DNA of 31,260 bases from Isotricha intestinalis. Taxonomy: Eukaryota > Ciliophora > Litostomatea > Vestibuliferida > Isotrichidae. Made by a program: the position numbers and the translations under genes. The DNA is taken from contig JAJJLU010003787.1 in NCBI GenBank assembly GCA_023807065.1, positions 1-31,260 of the forward strand, in the 5' to 3' direction. The notes below the pieces were generated by a model. The model saw nothing but the letters and a program-made list of their open reading frames with translations, was not told the DNA's origin and made no database searches. Within the stretch, counting starts at the first letter, position 1. Each line of letters opens with the position of its first letter. Positions 10,401-19,218 of this stretch are shown here, one piece after another.

Positions 10401-12182
10401 ATGATTCAAAAAAACAAAGGGAAACAAAATGATAATTCATTTCAATATTTTCTAAAAAAAATAGATATTTATGGTGAATCTCTTAACTGGTATATAGGAA
10501 ATAATGAAAAATATCAAACAATTACTGGTGGAATAAAAACAGCAATTGTTATATTAATATCTATGATATTCTTGTTATATTCTTTAATAAAATTATTTAT
10601 TGATAGAAATGGTTCTTTTGTAATGTATGATATTACTTATCCAGAATTAAATAACGCAAGTTTTATATATTTTAATGATTTTGAAATTTTTTTTTTTTTT
10701 CAATCATCTTCCTATAAAATGATAGAATTAGATTCTAATATTTTTCAAGCTTATTTGGTTCAAATAAATGGAGATGATAAAAGTTATATAAGTCAATATT
10801 CTTTTGAAGAATGTGATAATGATTATTTTATTGAAACATTAGGTTTTTCGAAATCATTTAAAGAAGCTCTTGATAAAACTTATTGTATAAACAAATCTAA
10901 ATATAGAAATAATGATATTGAATTTTCTTTAGCTCAAGTAAATCCCTTAGGATATACTTCAAATTCTGTTCTTTTTTTACTTGTTCAAACATGTTCTGAT
11001 TCCACTTGTAGTGATGAAGAAAATCAAAATTTTCAAAATACATTGAATTCAATTGAACAAGTTAAAATTTTTGTTAAATCATATACTCCAAATCCTTTAA
11101 AAATGAATAATCCTTTACAAAGAGAAGTAATAACATTTACTTTGAAAAATAATTTTAGAGGAGCAACTTTGTATTATAAAAATTATAATATTACTACTCA
11201 ATCACATATAATTCCTTATTTATTTAAAAAAAATAAGACTAATTTTTTAGCTTATGATTATTATTCAACTGGAGAAAATGATAATAGTAATTCTGAAATT
11301 GATTATAGCAATACTTATTATTTAGAATTTTTTTTAAGTTCTAAAGTTTCATTTTTAGAAAGAAATTATGAACAAATACATACTACACTTGCAAATTTTG
11401 TTGGAGTATTTAATAGTTTTCAAGCTATTGGTGGTATTTTTTCTTTTCTGTTTGATTCTTTTTCAAAAGAATTTTTTATTTTTAATTTTATTATAAAAGA
11501 TAGATTATTTATTAAAAAAAGGAGAAAGAGCTCATTTATTGCAAATCCTCCTCCTAAAATTTACTCAATCTCAAATAATTATTTATCAAATAATAATAAT
11601 AAAGAAGAAGAAGAATTCAATATTAATAATAATGAATTTCAAAAGAGAGATAAAACCACTTTGACAAAAGATAATTTATTTACTGAAGAATATTTAAATG
11701 AAAAAAACAAAAAATCAATTACAGATAAAGAAAGTAAAGATATTATTTTAGGTAATCAAGAAGAAAATAATAAAAAAGAATATAGAAAAATTGAAGGAAT
11801 TCAAATCAATATTTTAAAAACTTTCTGGTTATATATTTTAAATTCTTTAGAAAAGGAAGAGTCTAAATATCCAGATATTCAAAATGCTTTGAATAAATTA
11901 AAATTAATACAAGGTTTTTTTGATACTTCAACTTATTTAAATTTAATTTTTGATGTGATGAGATTGAAAAAAGTTATTTTTAATGAAGAACAAATAAAGT
12001 TATTTGAAACTATCCATTTTACTGAAGAAGATATAATGCAATATTTTGATAAATTACAATCATCTGGAGATGCTTTTGAAGATAAAAGTATTTATGAAAT
12101 AATTCAAAGAAATAAAAGAACCAAAAACAGTAAATTGACAGATAATATAATAAAAATATTAAATGAGCAAATTAACTTTTAA
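10401..12182 (+). CDS. Two-span transmembrane protein, ciliate-type, function unknown
   Basis: A 593-residue protein. A short cytosolic N-terminus with a YGESLNWYI segment precedes TM1 (about 45-67), which follows an ITGG motif. A large, probably extracytoplasmic domain with scattered Cys follows. A second hydrophobic segment, about 328-355, begins with TLANFVGVFNSFQAIGG. The C-terminal 220 residues are cytosolic: first a low-complexity Asn/Glu/Lys linker, then a helical domain from about 470. The layout (Gly-Gly before TM1, large lumenal domain, Gly-rich TM2, cytosolic tail) matches families annotated only as 'transmembrane protein, putative' in ciliates. A run of T at about 10687-10700 encodes consecutive Phe. 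It begins 195 bases after the ABCA gene, and its 3' end lies 64 bases from that of the convergent gene at 12247. Confidence 0.85.
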   Translation: MIQKNKGKQNDNSFQYFLKKIDIYGESLNWYIGNNEKYQTITGGIKTAIVILISMIFLLYSLIKLFIDRNGSFVMYDITYPELNNASFIYFNDFEIFFFFQSSSYKMIELDSNIFQAYLVQINGDDKSYISQYSFEECDNDYFIETLGFSKSFKEALDKTYCINKSKYRNNDIEFSLAQVNPLGYTSNSVLFLLVQTCSDSTCSDEENQNFQNTLNSIEQVKIFVKSYTPNPLKMNNPLQREVITFTLKNNFRGATLYYKNYNITTQSHIIPYLFKKNKTNFLAYDYYSTGENDNSNSEIDYSNTYYLEFFLSSKVSFLERNYEQIHTTLANFVGVFNSFQAIGGIFSFLFDSFSKEFFIFNFIIKDRLFIKKRRKSSFIANPPPKIYSISNNYLSNNNNKEEEEFNINNNEFQKRDKTTLTKDNLFTEEYLNEKNKKSITDKESKDIILGNQEENNKKEYRKIEGIQINILKTFWLYILNSLEKEESKYPDIQNALNKLKLIQGFFDTSTYLNLIFDVMRLKKVIFNEEQIKLFETIHFTEEDIMQYFDKLQSSGDAFEDKSIYEIIQRNKRTKNSKLTDNIIKILNEQINF

Positions 12183-12246
12183 CTTTGAATAAAATTTTTA
12201 ATCATATTTTTTTTAAATATATAAAATAAAATTTAAATGAATAAAA

Positions 12247-13086
12247 TTAATGGAAATTATTTATTGTTTTTTCAATTATTTTTTTCATTTCATCATATTT
12301 CTTTATTTTATTTTCAATTTTTTTAATTTTTTGATTTATTATTTCAATATCACTGTCATCATCATATTCATATTCATCTTCATTTTTAGAAATAGAATTA
12401 TCATCATCATTATTCATTGTTTCATCTTTAATATAATAATTATTTTTATTTGCAATCATATATACAAATTTACATGCTTTTTCGAAATCACTTTTAATAA
12501 CTAATTTTTTATTAAAATATTTAGTAAACTGTTGATTAAATTCATCAAAACTAATACTAATTTTATCCCTATAAACATATATCATTGCTTGATAAAGAAT
12601 AATTATTTGAGTTTTAAGATTATTACTTTTTCTCAGGTTTCTTATTAATTTTGAACAAGGTTTAATTTTTTGGAAAATTTTAAATAAATGTAATTCTAAA
12701 TATATAAGTGTTTTACCACAAAAAGGACAATAAGATCTTCTAGAAAATGTAATTTTCACCATTGATTTTATTTTTGATTTTAATTCCTCATATTTTTCTT
12801 CACTTATTTTTTGAGTTACTGGAAATCCTTTAAATTTTTGTTCAAATATTTGTCTAATATAATAACATTCTCTTTTTACTCTATTATAAAATTCTTTTTT
12901 TGTTTCATCAAAATTTATATAATTTGGAATTTTTGAAATTGAATAAATTTTTTGAAAATCTTTTTCAACAAATTTCCTATATATTTGTGATACAATATCA
13001 GGGTTGTTGATGTTGAGAGATCTTGCAATATTAAACAAATTTTGTTGATAATTTCTTCCATAATGAGTTTTTATTTTAATTTCCAT
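12247..13086 (-). CDS. Hypothetical protein with C2HC zinc-binding-like motif
   Basis: A 279-residue protein of unknown family. The central part has C120-x2-C123 in the context YCPFCGK, then H133 and C144 (C-x2-C-x9-H-x10-C), a likely zinc site. The N-terminal 110 residues are helical and basic. Residues about 150-215 form another helical domain (YQAMIYVYRD, SFDEFNQQFTKYF). An acidic Asp/Glu/Asn stretch (about 224-248) and a terminal coiled coil (KIKKIENKIKKYDEMKK) complete it. The start ATG lies opposite the gene at 13450, and the 363-base gap between them probably holds both promoters. The stop is TAA. Nucleic-acid binding is possible but is only inferred from the Cys pair and the charge distribution. 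Confidence 0.8.
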   Translation of the reverse strand: MEIKIKTHYGRNYQQNLFNIARSLNINNPDIVSQIYRKFVEKDFQKIYSISKIPNYINFDETKKEFYNRVKRECYYIRQIFEQKFKGFPVTQKISEEKYEELKSKIKSMVKITFSRRSYCPFCGKTLIYLELHLFKIFQKIKPCSKLIRNLRKSNNLKTQIIILYQAMIYVYRDKISISFDEFNQQFTKYFNKKLVIKSDFEKACKFVYMIANKNNYYIKDETMNNDDDNSISKNEDEYEYDDDSDIEIINQKIKKIENKIKKYDEMKKIIEKTINNFH

Positions 13087-13449
13087 TTTTTGAAATTTTC
13101 TTTGAAAAAATTTTTCTGAAGATTTTTTAAATATTTTTGTTTTATAAAAATTGTCCTCAATTACTCAATTTTTTAAAAATATTTTAATATTTCTATATTA
13201 ATTTTTTATATAATATAAAAATTTTTAATATTTTAAATTTAAATATTTAAAAATAATTATTAAATTCGAAAAATTTTAAAAATAACAATTAGAAGAAAAA
13301 TTTCTTGTTCACTTAAATTCATTTATTTTAAAGAGATAAAAACATAAATATAAAGTATTAAAAATAATTATTTTTTTTGAATACAATAATAAAGTTATAA
13401 TTATAAAATTGAAAATTCGAATTATTTAAACAAATATTATTTTAAAAAT
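13087..13449. promoter_or_regulatory. Divergent intergenic region (shared promoter region)
   Basis: This 363-base spacer separates the starts of two genes reading away from each other (12247-13086 minus and 13450-14484 plus), so it must contain both promoters. It is very AT-rich, and I see no recognisable element, hairpin or RNA gene in it. Confidence 0.5.
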
Positions 13450-14484
13450 ATGAATTCAGAATCTAATATATTGGTTACACCTTCTAAAAATAAACAAAAT
13501 TATCTTGACTCGCTCAAAATATTTCAATTAAAAAATAAATATAGTAATATTTCTCTTTCAAATCAAAAATACGAAAAAGAAAATTTATTTAAAGAAATAT
13601 TAACATGTAAAAATGAAAACAATAAAAATATAGAAACTGAATTTATAAGATATAATAATTTTGGTAAAAAAACTCCACATAATAAACATAATAAAATTAT
13701 GTTTAGTAATGAAATAAGAAAAATAAGTAAAAGAAAAATTACTTTTTCTCCATTGTTAATTCAAAAGACAAAAGTTCATAAAAAAGATGTTGCTTTAGCT
13801 GAAAGATTATTTTTATCGTCTAGGTATGCTTTTTCTAATAATATTAATAATGATGAATATAGTATTAATACTCCTAATTATAAAAATTCAACACATAATT
13901 TTTTTAAATTATCTAAACATAGTAGTTGTCCAAAATTAAACAAATCACTGAATCCTCATTTTGTTACAGAAAGAAATGAAAAAATAAAAGATGAAATAAT
14001 TTGTAAAAAAGAGAAAAAAGAAATAATCAAAATGTTCGAAAAAAAATATCCAAAAGAAAAAGAAAGAAAAATAGAAAAAAAAGAAATCAATGATTTAAAT
14101 GAAAAAGAAATAATATTAGAAAAAAAAGAAATAAATAACAAAGTAAATACTGAAAATGAAATAATTTATAAAACAGAAGAAAAAAAAGAAAATTTAGAAT
14201 TATTTAATGTTAAAACTTTGGAAACTTCTGAAAATAACACAAAATTTGATAATAAAGAATATTCAATTAATAGCAAATTAAGTGGGAGAAAATTAACTAA
14301 AATTTCATCCAAAAAATTAATTAATGATTTAATAAATCATTCTATAAAATCTTTATCTAATTCTATTTCATTGGATAAATTTAATAAAATTAAAAAAAAT
14401 GATAAAATTAATCCCGAAGAACAACATTTTCTATGTGTAAAATTTCAACATAAAATAAATTTAATGAATTCTCTTTTAAATTAA
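13450..14484 (+). CDS. Low-complexity Lys/Asn/Ser-rich protein with C-terminal PEExHFL motif
   Basis: A 344-residue, mostly disordered, basic protein. The first 170 residues are Ser/Asn/Lys-rich with possible phosphorylation sites (TPSK, KKTPH, KITFSPL). Residues about 177-245 form a charged Glu/Lys/Ile helix, probably a coiled coil. The extreme C-terminus contains PEEQHFLCVKFQHKI starting at residue 322. This resembles the C-terminus of the protein at 23941-24924 (PEELHFLYINILQNGK), although the rest of the two proteins does not align by eye. No enzymatic domain is visible. A structural or cytoskeletal role is possible but unsupported. The start is the first ATG after a long AT-rich leader, and the stop is TAA. 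Confidence 0.75.
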   Translation: MNSESNILVTPSKNKQNYLDSLKIFQLKNKYSNISLSNQKYEKENLFKEILTCKNENNKNIETEFIRYNNFGKKTPHNKHNKIMFSNEIRKISKRKITFSPLLIQKTKVHKKDVALAERLFLSSRYAFSNNINNDEYSINTPNYKNSTHNFFKLSKHSSCPKLNKSLNPHFVTERNEKIKDEIICKKEKKEIIKMFEKKYPKEKERKIEKKEINDLNEKEIILEKKEINNKVNTENEIIYKTEEKKENLELFNVKTLETSENNTKFDNKEYSINSKLSGRKLTKISSKKLINDLINHSIKSLSNSISLDKFNKIKKNDKINPEEQHFLCVKFQHKINLMNSLLN

Positions 14485-14645
14485 CTTATTTTATATGTTT
14501 AGTTTATAGTAGAATATGGTAAATAATTATTATTATTGTAGAAAAAAAATTGTAAATCAAAAAAATAAAATTTACTTAATAAATAATTAAATATATTATA
14601 AAAACATTTCATTAAAACAAATAAATTACATTAATTCATTCTATT

Positions 14646-15040
14646 TTAAAAAATTGGAGGAATATTATTTTTTTTATGAATATATTCTAAAAAATTTTTT
14701 TTTGACTCTGATTTAAAATTCTACCTTTTTTATTTTCTAAATCTTCATTTTTATCAATTTTTATCTATAATTCATATGGATAATATTTCTATCTAATTCC
14801 AATTTATTCTTCTTATCACATTGAAAAATTTCTCATAAATATTTTAGATTTTGTATAAAGTTATTTTATTTTCTTTTTGATTTATTAAAGTATAAATTTG
14901 AATTATTGGATATTTTAATATTATTTTTTACTTAGTTTTTCATTATGAATTTTTGATTGTTTTAAGTATTAATTCATAAAAATTGATAATTTCTGACTTT
15001 TCACCTCTTTTCTATTGTGATTTTTTTGAAAGATAATTTA
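14646..15040 (-). pseudogene. Minus-strand relic of a protein-coding gene
   Basis: On the minus strand, the last part of this interval reads as a clean protein-like C-terminus from about 14760 to a TAA at 14646-14648. It includes ENKKGRILNQSQKKN and IHKKNNIPPIF. Further upstream, weaker coding-like pieces (FQCDKKNKLELDRNI) are broken by several TAA and TGA codons and by a frame change. The composition resembles the intact genes nearby. I do not recognise the family. The rest of the 14485-15150 gap is AT-rich with nothing visible. Confidence 0.35.
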
Positions 15041-15150
15041 ATTGAAGTTTTTTGTTTTTAATTAAAATAAAAAAATCAGTTTTATTTTTTTAAATTTATT
15101 AATTATTATAAATAATTATTTTATTGTTATTATTAAAGGAAAATAAATTT

Positions 15151-17142
15151 TTATTTTTTTGAATTTTGATTGAAAAATGAAAAATATACCAAAGCAACAA
15201 AATAACACGTATAAATGAAATAACAAATATATCCAACAATTTTCTTTAATTTAAATTTTAATTTATATCCAAAAACCAATAAAATAAATATAGTACATAA
15301 AATATTACAAAAAGCAGCAAAAATAATTCTTTGAGATTGAATATCATTAGTATTCCATAAATTTAATTCTAATCCTTCACTTATATCATTAAGAACAAGA
15401 ATTCTTTTCAAAAGGGAAATTCCAAAACCAAAAGTTAATCCAAAAACAGGAGCACCGATGCAACCACTTAAAGCCATTTCCCCATAACCATTTTTAGCAA
15501 GAGAACAATTTACAATAAAATCTGGAAGTGAATTACCAAGAGCTAAAACAGTCATTGTTAAAAAAACTTCTGGTAATTGAATTGGAATTAACATTTGAAT
15601 AGCTTGTATCATATCCATTAATATATTTGTTACTGTCCAAATCCATATTATTGACATTATAAATGCAGTTGATAATAATCCCCAAGTACAATTAGGTAAT
15701 TTTCCTCTATATGAATTTACATAGAACAATATACATATTACTAAAATAAAAATATAATATATTATTACTATTATCGGATAATTTATATATAAATCATATA
15801 ATTCAAATGATACTGTTAAAAATAATGATAATCCAAGTGGTAATATGGAAAATTTGATTTTATTCCATTTTTTTAATTCAAACGGGGGAATTGATATATC
15901 TCTTAATAGATCAAATGGGATATCTATTAAAAAATATATTATTTTTCCAAACAATCCTCTTTTATTTCCTTCTTCACCCATTTTCATGTAATTTCTTATT
16001 TGTGAATATTGGAAATCCGAAAATTTATTTATATTAACGAGTATTTTTTTTGAAGCTAAATTTAATGATTTTCTAGCATAATATCCTTTATCAATATGTT
16101 CATTAATATTAAATTTTCTTTTGCCTTTCTTTTGTTTTGTCTTTTCATCTGAATCCTTTAACAGTTCATTAATAATAATATTATTATTATCTTTTTCATC
16201 TGAATTTAAAGTGTTTTCATTGATTTTATTTTGGTTATCCTCATTTTTTTCATCGTTATTTTCCTCATCATTAAAAAGTGGACTTTCATTATTTTCATCA
16301 ATAAAATCTGAGTCAGAAGAAAGTAAACTGGTAGACAAATCTACAGATATACTTCTATCAGATTCCGAACCAAATAACTTAACTTGATAATCTTGATTTA
16401 AAATATTTTCTTTAATACTTTTCTTTTTTCCTTCCTTATCCATAGAAACACAAACCAAAACATAAATAGCATAAATAACTAAAATAAGAATACTTCCCCA
16501 CAATTGAATCTTTCCTAAAAGACTGAAACAAATAATAAATACTAAAGTAATAAAATAAAAAAATAAATCTCTGATAAAATTCCCTTTAAAAATTTTAACA
16601 CCTTTTCCTAAAATAATAACAGAGCTTAATACAACAGAAATGACAATAGACCCACTTCCTAATAAAGAGGAGAGTGACACCAAGACTCCTTCAGTATTAC
16701 CTTCTCCAGCGATGAAAGCGACAGCCACATCAGGGGCTTGGTTCCCTAAAGCAAGGAAGGTGACTCCAGCAAGGTTCTGAGAAATTTCCATCTTCTCACT
16801 GATGATACCTAATGCATTTGCGAGGTAGTCATTACCTGTTGTTGAAAGGAGGTAAAACGATAATAAGAGAATGAGAATTACTATTGGTAAAGATATTGAT
16901 ATTGAATTAAAGTAACAATAATTTAAACTTAGGATGTTAAAGTATTTACCATTACAACATCTCTTTGTATATTCACATAATGATTCTGAATTGCTTTCAT
17001 TTTGAAAAGGTTTGTGGAGAATTGAATACTCACATGTACAGTTATTTTGGGTTACTTCTTTTTCTTCAATATATTGAAATGAGGGAAAAAAAGAATTCGT
17101 TAGGAGGGGCAAAAGAAGGGAAATAATATATTTTGTTTTCAT
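15151..17142 (-). CDS. Cation/Ca2+ exchanger, NCLX/CCX-like (CaCA superfamily)
   Basis: A 663-residue membrane protein. A hydrophobic N-terminal segment (about 5-20, likely signal peptide) precedes a Cys-rich extracytoplasmic stretch with six Cys between 35 and 76, as in NCLX/NCKX6 proteins. The first membrane half holds alpha-repeat 1 (AGVTFLALGNQAPDVAVAF, GNQAPD at 133-138). The second holds alpha-repeat 2 (VLALGNSLPDFIVN, GNSLPD at 536-541, then GCIGAPVFGLTFG). Between them lies a long acidic cytosolic loop (about 256-340) and a basic stretch. Members exchange Ca2+ for Na+, K+ or H+ across organelle or plasma membranes. Both ion-coordinating Asn and Asp residues remain, but neighbouring residues differ from the GNGAPD and GNSIGD patterns I know for the family. 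The part encoding repeat 1 is unusually GC-rich. The stop is TAA. Target membrane and counter-ion are unknown. Confidence 0.92.
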   Translation of the reverse strand: MKTKYIISLLLPLLTNSFFPSFQYIEEKEVTQNNCTCEYSILHKPFQNESNSESLCEYTKRCCNGKYFNILSLNYCYFNSISISLPIVILILLLSFYLLSTTGNDYLANALGIISEKMEISQNLAGVTFLALGNQAPDVAVAFIAGEGNTEGVLVSLSSLLGSGSIVISVVLSSVIILGKGVKIFKGNFIRDLFFYFITLVFIICFSLLGKIQLWGSILILVIYAIYVLVCVSMDKEGKKKSIKENILNQDYQVKLFGSESDRSISVDLSTSLLSSDSDFIDENNESPLFNDEENNDEKNEDNQNKINENTLNSDEKDNNNIIINELLKDSDEKTKQKKGKRKFNINEHIDKGYYARKSLNLASKKILVNINKFSDFQYSQIRNYMKMGEEGNKRGLFGKIIYFLIDIPFDLLRDISIPPFELKKWNKIKFSILPLGLSLFLTVSFELYDLYINYPIIVIIYYIFILVICILFYVNSYRGKLPNCTWGLLSTAFIMSIIWIWTVTNILMDMIQAIQMLIPIQLPEVFLTMTVLALGNSLPDFIVNCSLAKNGYGEMALSGCIGAPVFGLTFGFGISLLKRILVLNDISEGLELNLWNTNDIQSQRIIFAAFCNILCTIFILLVFGYKLKFKLKKIVGYICYFIYTCYFVALVYFSFFNQNSKK
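16621..16860. other. GC-rich, codon-shifted island within the exchanger gene
   Basis: Counting by hand gives 105 G/C in 240 bases (44%), with 16681-16800 at 58 of 120. Line 16141-16200, in the same gene, has 12 of 60. On the coding strand the island uses GTC, ACC, TTC, AAC, GCC, GAG, AAG and CAG, whereas the rest of the gene nearly always uses A/T-ending codons. It covers alpha-repeat 1 and the following helix. Confidence 0.8.
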
Positions 17143-17381
17143 TTTTTTTTAAATGGATTAATTATTATTTTTAATGTTTTTTTAGTTTGTTTTTCAATGT
17201 CATTTGAACATTGATTTTTTATTTTCTTTTTTAAGAGTTTTTAGGGAATTTATTTTTATTTTTTTTGATTGTTAGAATTAAGAAAAATTAAGTTTTAATA
17301 AAAGAATAATAATGATAGTATTTTTATTAAAAGTTTTAAACATAAATTTGGAAGTTAAGTTATTAAAAAAATAAAATATAT

Positions 17382-18350
17382 TCAAATTTTTTTAATGAAA
17401 TAATGAGATAATCTTCTAGATATTACTTTTTTAACAGTTGGTCCTGAATCCTTTTTTAAATTAATATATTCAATTTTTTCTCCCATATAAGGTATTAATT
17501 TTGGAATTCTATTTCTTAAAGAATATCTATTATTAATTCCAAAATATTGTTCTTTTTCATTTTCTAAATCAAAAATAATTTCTTTTGGTATATTAATTTG
17601 AAAATTATAATTTTTTTTAATAATCATTTTTTTAATTAAATGTCTTTTCTTTTTATAATATATAATTTCTTTGTTTCTTTCGTTTTCTCCTTTTCTTTTT
17701 TTTGATTTAAAAATGGATAAATCTTTACTTTTTGATTTGTTTAAAACATTCATTTTATTATTTCTAAAATTTTTTTCTTGTGAATCAGTTATTTTATTTT
17801 GTTCATTAAATTGTTCAACATTTTTAAATTCTTCACTTGTAATTTGAAATTGAAAAGAATTTATATTATAATTTGAGCCAATTAATTTTTTTAATTCTTC
17901 AATTGTTTTTAAGGAGGAAAGATCTGAAGTAATATTTTTTTTAAGCGAAGATATTCTTTTCATTCTTTCTTCTTTTAATTCTTCTTTTGTTTTAAAATTT
18001 ATTTTAGTAATATTTTGTTCTTCTGAATTATTACTTATATTAATATAATTTTGCATATTAGAATTACTTGTATTAAAATCATCATTTTCAAAGACTGGTG
18101 TAGATATACAATTATTTTTTAACAGTTTAGATAAATTTTCCATGTTGATTTTAAAATCTTCTTTAGTTATAATTTTATCTTTACTCTCATTTATATTTAA
18201 TGAAGAAATTATTTTTGATGAATTTAGAGATGATAAATCATAATTAAATAAATATTCTATATTATTTATATCTTCATTTGTCGAATTTTGAGTTTTTTTA
18301 AATTTTGTTTGATTGATATTTGAAATATTTTCTTTTAAATTTTCCTTCAT
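17382..18350 (-). CDS. Basic nuclear-type protein with a C-terminal CENP-C-like motif
   Basis: A 322-residue protein. The first 200 residues are Ser/Asn/Lys/Glu-rich and probably disordered, with one predicted helix (about 119-158). A strongly basic region (about 203-246) includes a nuclear-localisation-like KSKKRK (215-220). Near the end, residues 275-295 read R-Y-S-L-R-N-R-I-P-K-L-I-P-Y-M-G-E-K-I-E-Y. This matches without gaps the shape of the CENP-C motif, R-x-S-x-R-x-R-[LI]-x-x-L-x-x-[WY]-x-G-E-[RK]-I-[DE]-Y. CENP-C is the inner-kinetochore protein that binds centromeric nucleosomes. An arginine-rich anchor and an aromatic are kept, but Tyr stands where Trp is usual. No cupin dimerisation domain follows; the protein ends 27 residues later. 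The stop is TGA. It could be a kinetochore protein or a chance match in a basic protein. Confidence 0.8.
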   Translation of the reverse strand: MKENLKENISNINQTKFKKTQNSTNEDINNIEYLFNYDLSSLNSSKIISSLNINESKDKIITKEDFKINMENLSKLLKNNCISTPVFENDDFNTSNSNMQNYINISNNSEEQNITKINFKTKEELKEERMKRISSLKKNITSDLSSLKTIEELKKLIGSNYNINSFQFQITSEEFKNVEQFNEQNKITDSQEKNFRNNKMNVLNKSKSKDLSIFKSKKRKGENERNKEIIYYKKKRHLIKKMIIKKNYNFQINIPKEIIFDLENEKEQYFGINNRYSLRNRIPKLIPYMGEKIEYINLKKDSGPTVKKVISRRLSHYFIKKI

Positions 18351-19218
18351 ATAATTTTTAAGTAAATTTATTTCTTTTTAGTTTTTACTTATCAATTTAA
18401 TAAATATTTTCTTTTATGTGAATTTTTTAATTATTTAAGACAATATTTTAAATCATTTTAATTAATTTATTGAACTAAGATTTACTTTATTCTTTATTCT
18501 TTATTTTATTTTTATTATTATTCTTTTTTAAGTAATGTCTTTTATGTTTAATTATTTTTTAAATCAAATTTTTTTTCTATTTCATTGTATTTAAATAATT
18601 GGGACTTATTATAATATAACAAATGTAAAATAAATTTATGTTAAAATTATTATTTCAAAATAGAATTAAATTTTTATAGAATATTCATCATTTGAATTAT
18701 GTATGAAAAAAATTTAGTGAAACTCTTAAATATATGGATAAGAAAAAGACCCAATTAACAATATTTGATATAAGTTTGATAATTATATTGATTTTAATAT
18801 ATATTTGTTAAACTAATTATAACTTAAGTTTTATATAATAAATTTTCCATAAAAATATTATTTCATCTTTTAATTAAATTCTTTTATTTCATTTTATCAA
18901 TTTATTTAGTGGTTAAAAAATAATTTTAAAATAATTCACATGAAATATAATTTAATTAAATCAATTTGGTTTCTATAGAATAATTTTTAGGTACATTCCC
19001 CAAATTAGAACCTCTTTTATAAAAACAAATTTTATATTTATTTACAATTTTAATTCCTATCAATATATATTTCATTCTTTTTTGTTAGTTCTATAGAATT
19101 TTTGTTGTGAATGGAGGATTTTATTATATAATATATCAACAGTGAATATATATTTTTGTTTTTTTAATTGCTTTTATAAACAATAAATTTTTTTTATAAT
19201 TTAAAAATAATATAAAAA
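18351..19218. promoter_or_regulatory. Divergent intergenic region upstream of CFAP99
   Basis: This 868-base gap separates two divergently read genes and should contain both promoters. The 10-base palindrome TTCTATAGAA occurs at 18971-18980 and again at 19089-19098, 118 bases apart, on the CFAP99 side. A GC-richer patch (TACATTCCCC...GAACCTC) lies near 18992-19016. A 25-codon reading frame at 18734-18811 is too short to call. No tRNA or other RNA gene is recognised. Confidence 0.4.

Noticed and set aside
12250..12504. Plus-strand Ile/Phe-rich frame overlapping the minus-strand C2HC gene
   Set aside because: Antisense shadow. The minus-strand frame has a zinc motif and normal composition.
16121..16387. 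Ser/Phe-rich plus-strand frame
   Set aside because: Antisense to the acidic loop of the exchanger gene. The composition is simply the complement of Asp/Glu/Asn codons.
18734..18811. 25-codon frame encoding a short hydrophobic peptide
   Set aside because: Too short, AT-rich and unsupported. It lies in a divergent promoter region where chance frames are common.
18971..19060. tRNA-like patch on the minus strand (GGTTCTAATTTGGGG)
   Set aside because: It resembles a B-box only loosely. No matching acceptor, D or anticodon stems can be drawn.
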